A DNA stretch of 64,000 nucleotides from Microvirga sp. VF16 (GTDB lineage: Bacteria > Pseudomonadota > Alphaproteobacteria > Rhizobiales > Beijerinckiaceae): NCBI RefSeq assembly GCF_016864375.1, contig NZ_CP069354.1, positions 4,313,501 through 4,377,500 on the forward strand, written 5' to 3'. Each line of letters opens with the position of its first letter. Position 1 is the stretch's first letter. Position numbers and translations under genes: made by a program. The notes beneath the pieces are model-generated. The model saw only the letters and a list, made by a program, of their open reading frames with translations, did not search any database and was not told where the DNA came from. Positions 60,411 through 64,000 of the stretch are shown here, piece by piece.

Positions 60411-60878
60411 ATGACGCATATCCGTTCGCACATCCTGGCTGCGTTTGCCATCGCGGGCATTTTCGTGACGGCTCCTGCCTTTGCGCAGTCGAGCGCCTGC
60501 CAGGAAGGACAGAAGATTCTGCAGGAGCGGCAAGGCCTGATCCAGCAGGTCAACAAGCTCACCAATGGCGGCAAGAACAAGCAGATCGACCCACGTGCGG
60601 CCTGCGCCATCTTCACCAAGCTCGTGACGAACGGCTCGGCCGGTCAGAAGTGGATGACCGACAACAAGGATTGGTGCCAGGTTCCCGATCAGCTGGTCGA
60701 GAGCTTTGCTGAAGACCACAAGCGTTCCCAGCAGTTCAAGGGCCAGGCCTGCGGCGCGGCCGCGAAGATGGCCGAAATGGAGAAGCGCGCTAAGCAGCAG
60801 GCTCAGCAGGGCGGCCCAGCCGGCAAGATGGGCGGAGGTTTGACCGGCACCCTGAGCGTTCCGAAGGGCGCCCTCTAA
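60411..60878 (+). CDS. Secreted protein of unknown function
   Basis: The 155-residue protein has a signal peptide (LAAFAIAGIFVTAPAFAQ). The mature region has four cysteines (SACQEG, RAACAIF, DWCQVP, QACGAA), so two disulfides are likely, and ends in a Gln/Gly/Lys-rich tail. Similar alphaproteobacterial proteins are annotated hypothetical; no function is known to me. The ATG at 60411 is favoured over a TTG two codons earlier. It is 17 bases upstream of ubiA. Confidence 0.7.
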   Translation: MTHIRSHILAAFAIAGIFVTAPAFAQSSACQEGQKILQERQGLIQQVNKLTNGGKNKQIDPRAACAIFTKLVTNGSAGQKWMTDNKDWCQVPDQLVESFAEDHKRSQQFKGQACGAAAKMAEMEKRAKQQAQQGGPAGKMGGGLTGTLSVPKGAL

Positions 60879-60895
60879 GCCAGGCCATTTGAGCG

Positions 60896-61825
60896 ATGGA
60901 GCGTCCTGCAGCGCCGTCTCTGCCCGATGCCGTCAAGGGCCATTGGGCTGAGCGATGGGCGCCGGCCGGTCTCAATCCTTACCTGCGCCTCGCCCGTATT
61001 GAGCGACCCATCGGCTGGTGGCTGCTCCTGCTGCCCTGTTGGTGGTCGGCGGCGCTCGCCGCCATTGCAGCGGGACAGCCCTGGCCGAACCCTGTTCATT
61101 GCCTTCTCTTCCTGGTCGGCGCCGTGGCCATGCGCGGGGCCGGATGCACCTATAACGACATCGTCGATCGGGACCTCGACACCCGCGTCGAGCGCACCCG
61201 GCAGCGCCCCCTGCCCTCAGGCCAGGTCACGCTGAAAGGAGCTCTGGCCTTTCTCACGCTCCAGGGTGTGGTCGGTCTTCTGGTCCTGCTCCAGTTCAAC
61301 GCCTTCGCGATCGCAACTGGCTTCGCCTCGCTGGGCGTCGTTGCGCTCTATCCCTTCATGAAGCGCTTCTTCTGGATGCCGCAGATCGTGCTCGGCCTCG
61401 CCTTCGCCTGGGGGGCCCTGATGGGCTGGGCAGCCGCCTTCGGGTCTTTGAGCTGGGCCGCCATCCTTCTCTATCTCGGCAGCATCGCCTGGGTGGTGGG
61501 CTACGACACGATCTATGCCCTGCAGGATATCGAGGATGACGAGATCGCCGGGATCAAATCCTCGGCCCGTTTCTTCGGCGAGAACGTGAGGGTCGGAGTC
61601 GGCATCTGCTACGCCCTTACCATCGTCTTCATTACGGCATCTCTGGTTCTGGCAGGGGCAGACTTGCCATCCTTTGTGGGCTTGGGCCTCTTTGCCCTTC
61701 ACCTGGGCTGGCAGGTGGCACGCATCGACCGGGCAGACGGCGCCGGAGCGCTGCGTCTTTTCCGCTCGAATCGGGATGCGGGCCTGATCCTGTTTGCGGC
61801 CATGGCGCTCGATTGCTTCATCTAG
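60896..61825 (+). CDS. ubiA: 4-hydroxybenzoate octaprenyltransferase
   Basis: This 309-residue inner-membrane enzyme attaches the polyprenyl chain to 4-hydroxybenzoate in ubiquinone synthesis. Motif 1 is GCTYNDIVDRDLDTRVERTRQRPLPSG (about residue 82-108); motif 2 is YDTIYALQDIEDDEIAGIKSS. About nine hydrophobic helices are visible. It starts 17 bases after the small secreted-protein gene and ends 58 bases before cysQ. Confidence 0.95.
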   Translation: MERPAAPSLPDAVKGHWAERWAPAGLNPYLRLARIERPIGWWLLLLPCWWSAALAAIAAGQPWPNPVHCLLFLVGAVAMRGAGCTYNDIVDRDLDTRVERTRQRPLPSGQVTLKGALAFLTLQGVVGLLVLLQFNAFAIATGFASLGVVALYPFMKRFFWMPQIVLGLAFAWGALMGWAAAFGSLSWAAILLYLGSIAWVVGYDTIYALQDIEDDEIAGIKSSARFFGENVRVGVGICYALTIVFITASLVLAGADLPSFVGLGLFALHLGWQVARIDRADGAGALRLFRSNRDAGLILFAAMALDCFI

Positions 61826-61883
61826 AAAGGCCGGCCTTTCATAAAACGAGGTTTAGGCCTGAGGGATATGGTATCTCCTCCCA

Positions 61884-62708
61884 ATGGCCCCCATCTCACA
61901 TTCAATGCTGTCACCTTCATCCGCCCCAGTCGCCGCCCTCGCCCCTGCCGTGCGTGATGCCGCTCGCCGAGCAGGAGAATTGGCCCTGCCCTATTTCCGC
62001 GCCGGAGCGCAGACGGCAGCCAAGCTCTGGTACAAAGGGCATAGCTCCCCTGTGACGGAGGCGGATATCGCCCTCGACATCTTCCTGAAAAGCCATCTCT
62101 CCGCCTTGTTTCCGCAAGCCGGCTGGCTCTCCGAGGAGACGGCGGACGATCCATCACGGCTTGAACAGAGCTATGTCTGGATCGTCGACCCCATCGACGG
62201 CACCCGAGCCTTTGCCTCGGGCCATCCGGACTGGGCGATTTCCATTGCACTGGTGAAGGGCGGAAGGCCTGTTCTCGGCATCCTTCATGCCCCGATCCAC
62301 GAGCGACTTTATGAAGCAAGAATCGGTGAAGGCGCCTGGTGCAACGGCGAAAGACTGCAGGTATCCGAGGCCGAAGATGTCCCTCACGCCCGGGTTGCGG
62401 GTCCCAAGCCTCTCATCGACCGGCTCGAGCGCCACATGGGTCCGGTCGAGCGCCTGCCCAAGGTGCCATCCCTGGCGCTCAGACTAGCGCGAGTGGCGGA
62501 AGGCTCCATCGATATCGGCCTCGTCTCTGCCCATTCCCAGGATTGGGACATCGCCGCTGCCGACCTCATTCTGCACGAGGCGGGCGGCCGCCTGACCGGG
62601 CTCGACGGTTCGACCCCGGCTTACAACAAACCACAACCGTCCCATGATGAGATGATTGCCGTTGCGTCACGGTTGCATCCTCGTGCTATTGGAGCCATGA
62701 GAGCCTGA
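61884..62708 (+). CDS. cysQ: 3'(2'),5'-bisphosphate nucleotidase / inositol monophosphatase family protein
   Basis: The 274-residue magnesium phosphatase has the family motifs ETADD (first metal-binding acids, about residue 88), DPIDGTRAFASGHPDW (about 102-117) and SQDWDIAAADLILHEAGG (about 213-230). CysQ-type members hydrolyse 3'-phosphoadenosine 5'-phosphate from sulfate assimilation; an IMP-like role is possible. In Hyphomicrobiales this gene often precedes DUF4170, an acyltransferase and waaA, as here. Confidence 0.88.
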   Translation: MAPISHSMLSPSSAPVAALAPAVRDAARRAGELALPYFRAGAQTAAKLWYKGHSSPVTEADIALDIFLKSHLSALFPQAGWLSEETADDPSRLEQSYVWIVDPIDGTRAFASGHPDWAISIALVKGGRPVLGILHAPIHERLYEARIGEGAWCNGERLQVSEAEDVPHARVAGPKPLIDRLERHMGPVERLPKVPSLALRLARVAEGSIDIGLVSAHSQDWDIAAADLILHEAGGRLTGLDGSTPAYNKPQPSHDEMIAVASRLHPRAIGAMRA

Positions 62709-62768
62709 ACACAGTTGGCTCGCATCAGCACCGACCTTTCCAACCCTCTTCAGAAGAGCCCTATCATC

Positions 62769-63002
62769 ATGACCGATACGCCTGGCAAGCAACTCCTTCA
62801 TCTGGTTTTCGGCGGCGAGCTTAGCAGCCTCGAATCCGTCGATTTCAAGGATCTTTCCAAGCTCGATATCGTCGGAATCTTCCCGAACTATGCCAGCGCC
62901 CATGCGGCCTGGAAGGGCAAGGCTCAGGCCACCGTGGACAATGCGCAGATGCGCTATTTCATCGTCCACCTTCACCGCCTGCTGGATCCGCAGAACGGCT
63001 GA
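62769..63002 (+). CDS. DUF4170 family protein
   Basis: The 77-residue protein starts MTDTPGKQLLHLVFGGELSSLESVDFKDLSKLDIVGIFPNY and has AAWKGKAQATVDNAQMRYFIVHLHRLLDP, which matches DUF4170. It is a small soluble protein of unknown function conserved in this envelope cluster. The ATG at 62769 is the usual start; a TTG 18 codons earlier is possible. Confidence 0.87.
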   Translation: MTDTPGKQLLHLVFGGELSSLESVDFKDLSKLDIVGIFPNYASAHAAWKGKAQATVDNAQMRYFIVHLHRLLDPQNG

Positions 63003-63016
63003 TTCTTTAAGTCACG

Positions 63017-63751
63017 ATGGGTCTCATCAAGCGCATCACCCGATCGCGAGCGGTCCAGGAAACCCTGGGCTTTCTTGTCGCGGGCTATCTCAAATTCGTG
63101 CAGCGCACGAACCGGTTCATCGTGGAACCGGCGGATGCCTATGAGCGGATCGAGATGCCGGTGATTGCCGCCATGTGGCACGGGCAGCATTTCATGATCC
63201 ATTTCGCCAAGAGACCGCAGGATCGGGCCGCAAGCCTTGTCTCGCGCTCGGGCGACGGAGAGTTCAATGCCATCGCGCTACGCCATCTGGGGGTGCGGGC
63301 CATTCGCGGCTCCGGTGCGCGCGGCCGCGACATCCGCAAGAAGGGCGGCGCCCAGGCCATGCGGGCCATGCTGCGGGCCTTGAGCGATGGCGAGATGGTG
63401 GTGATGACCGCCGACATCCCGAAGATTTCGCGGATCTGCGGCCAGGGCATCGTCACCCTGGCTCAGCTGTCCGGCCGGCCCATCGTGCCCGTTGCCGTGG
63501 TCACGAACCGCCGAATCGACTTCGACAGCTGGGACAAGGCCAGCATCGGGCTGCCTTTCGGCCGTGGGGCGATGGTCCTCGGCGTGCCGATCCATGTGCC
63601 TCGCGAAGCGGACGACTCGATCCTGGAATCCTTGAGGAAGACCGTCGAGCGGGAACTCGACCGGGTGCACGAGCGGGCCTATGCTCTGGTCGGATCGAGG
63701 GATCCCGGCGCCAAGCCCAGTCCCGTGCTCATGGGAGGCTCCCGGGCATGA
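63017..63751 (+). CDS. DUF374 / lysophospholipid acyltransferase family protein
   Basis: The 244-residue protein has the LPLAT-like fold with AMWHGQHFMIHF (the HxxxxD-type His site, here with an altered acid), SRSGDGEFNAIALRHLGVRAIRGSGARG and VVMTADIPKISRICGQGIVTLAQLSGRPIVPVAV. It is expected at the inner face of the inner membrane. Members are linked to lipid A or phospholipid acylation. The gene overlaps waaA by four bases (ATGA). Confidence 0.87.
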   Translation: MGLIKRITRSRAVQETLGFLVAGYLKFVQRTNRFIVEPADAYERIEMPVIAAMWHGQHFMIHFAKRPQDRAASLVSRSGDGEFNAIALRHLGVRAIRGSGARGRDIRKKGGAQAMRAMLRALSDGEMVVMTADIPKISRICGQGIVTLAQLSGRPIVPVAVVTNRRIDFDSWDKASIGLPFGRGAMVLGVPIHVPREADDSILESLRKTVERELDRVHERAYALVGSRDPGAKPSPVLMGGSRA

Positions 63752-64000
63752 GCTTCCCAATCATCTTCAAGACTTATCGCACGGTTGTGTCCGTGCTGGA
63801 GCCGGCCGTGCTCGGCCTTCTCTACTGGCGCCAGCACAAGGGGCGCGAGGACAAAACCCGTCTCGGCGAGCGGCAGGGCTATCCGAGCCGGCAGCGGCCC
63901 AAGGGCCACCTGATCTGGGTCCATGGCGCCAGCATCGGCGAGACCCTGTCCCTGCTGCCGGTGGTGGAGCGCATGACTCAGCGCGGCCTCGCGGTCCTGG
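63748..64000 (+). CDS. waaA: 3-deoxy-D-manno-octulosonic acid (Kdo) transferase (3' end cut off)
   Basis: About 84 residues are visible: a membrane-near N-terminus (SFPIIFKTYRTVVSVLEPAVLGLLYWR), KTRLGERQGYPSRQRPKGHLIWVHGASIGETLSLLPVVERM. The HGASIGE motif holds the catalytic Glu of the GT-B Kdo transferase. It joins Kdo to lipid A. The start overlaps the stop of the acyltransferase gene. The rest lies beyond base 64000. Confidence 0.94.
   Translation, partial: MSFPIIFKTYRTVVSVLEPAVLGLLYWRQHKGREDKTRLGERQGYPSRQRPKGHLIWVHGASIGETLSLLPVVERMTQRGLAVL

Noticed and set aside
1..64000. tRNA, rRNA, transposase, phage or CRISPR loci
   Set aside because: None was seen on either strand by reading for conserved T-arm sequence, DDE/HUH motifs, integrase motifs or regular direct repeats; a covariance search could still find one I missed.

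Overview
The window is high-GC DNA packed with genes on both strands. It looks like chromosome from an alphaproteobacterium of the order Hyphomicrobiales, and the family Methylobacteriaceae (for example Microvirga) is a reasonable guess. This rests on the cysQ / DUF4170 / DUF374 acyltransferase / waaA order at the right end, the plant-type glutamate-cysteine ligase, DUF3297, kynA-kynU, an Irr-like motif and Rhizobiales-style palindromic intergenic repeats. The taxonomic call is inference. I saw no transposase, phage gene, tRNA, rRNA or CRISPR array.

Region 1 to 11.3 kb: a GT21-like glycosyltransferase (cut by the left edge), peptidase T, a modular RTX protein, and a complete thiamine-precursor ECF importer (ykoF-E-D-C order) led by a TPP riboswitch. 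An anchored helix-hairpin-helix protein, a DUF5996 protein and minDE without an adjacent minC follow.

Region 11.3 to 23.8 kb: an aliphatic sulfonate/nitrate-type ABC importer (three overlapping genes), a hemerythrin-domain membrane protein, a threonine/serine dehydratase flanked by two composite intergenic repeats, a methyltransferase divergent from an iron-siderophore ABC importer with AT-rich operator-like repeats between them, and a class C beta-lactamase.

Region 23.8 to 37.5 kb: an AT-rich intergenic stretch that ends in an orphan rho-independent terminator (candidate small RNA), two small genes, kynA-kynU for tryptophan breakdown, an alpha/beta hydrolase-cyclase fusion followed by a membrane metallophosphoesterase, an AI-2E family permease overlapping it tail to tail, and an abgT / M20 peptidase / SLC13 transporter run.

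Region 37.5 to 51 kb: small envelope proteins, a D,D-carboxypeptidase, an ADYC-domain protein behind a tiny NG-repeat secreted protein, an HI0933-type flavoprotein, a second RTX gene split by an in-frame TAG, a YbaK-like deacylase, a second class III cyclase, a short CDF transporter and ilvD.

Region 51 to 64 kb: a 972-residue autotransporter, a guanidine-II (mini-ykkC) riboswitch in front of a Gdx-type SMR exporter, a diguanylate cyclase, two glutamate-cysteine-ligase-type enzymes beside rsmE, ubiA, and the cysQ to waaA envelope cluster, cut by the right edge.

The most useful leads are the NG-repeat/ADYC pair, the hydrolase-cyclase plus phosphoesterase pair, the candidate small RNA, the broken RTX gene and the two metabolite riboswitches.
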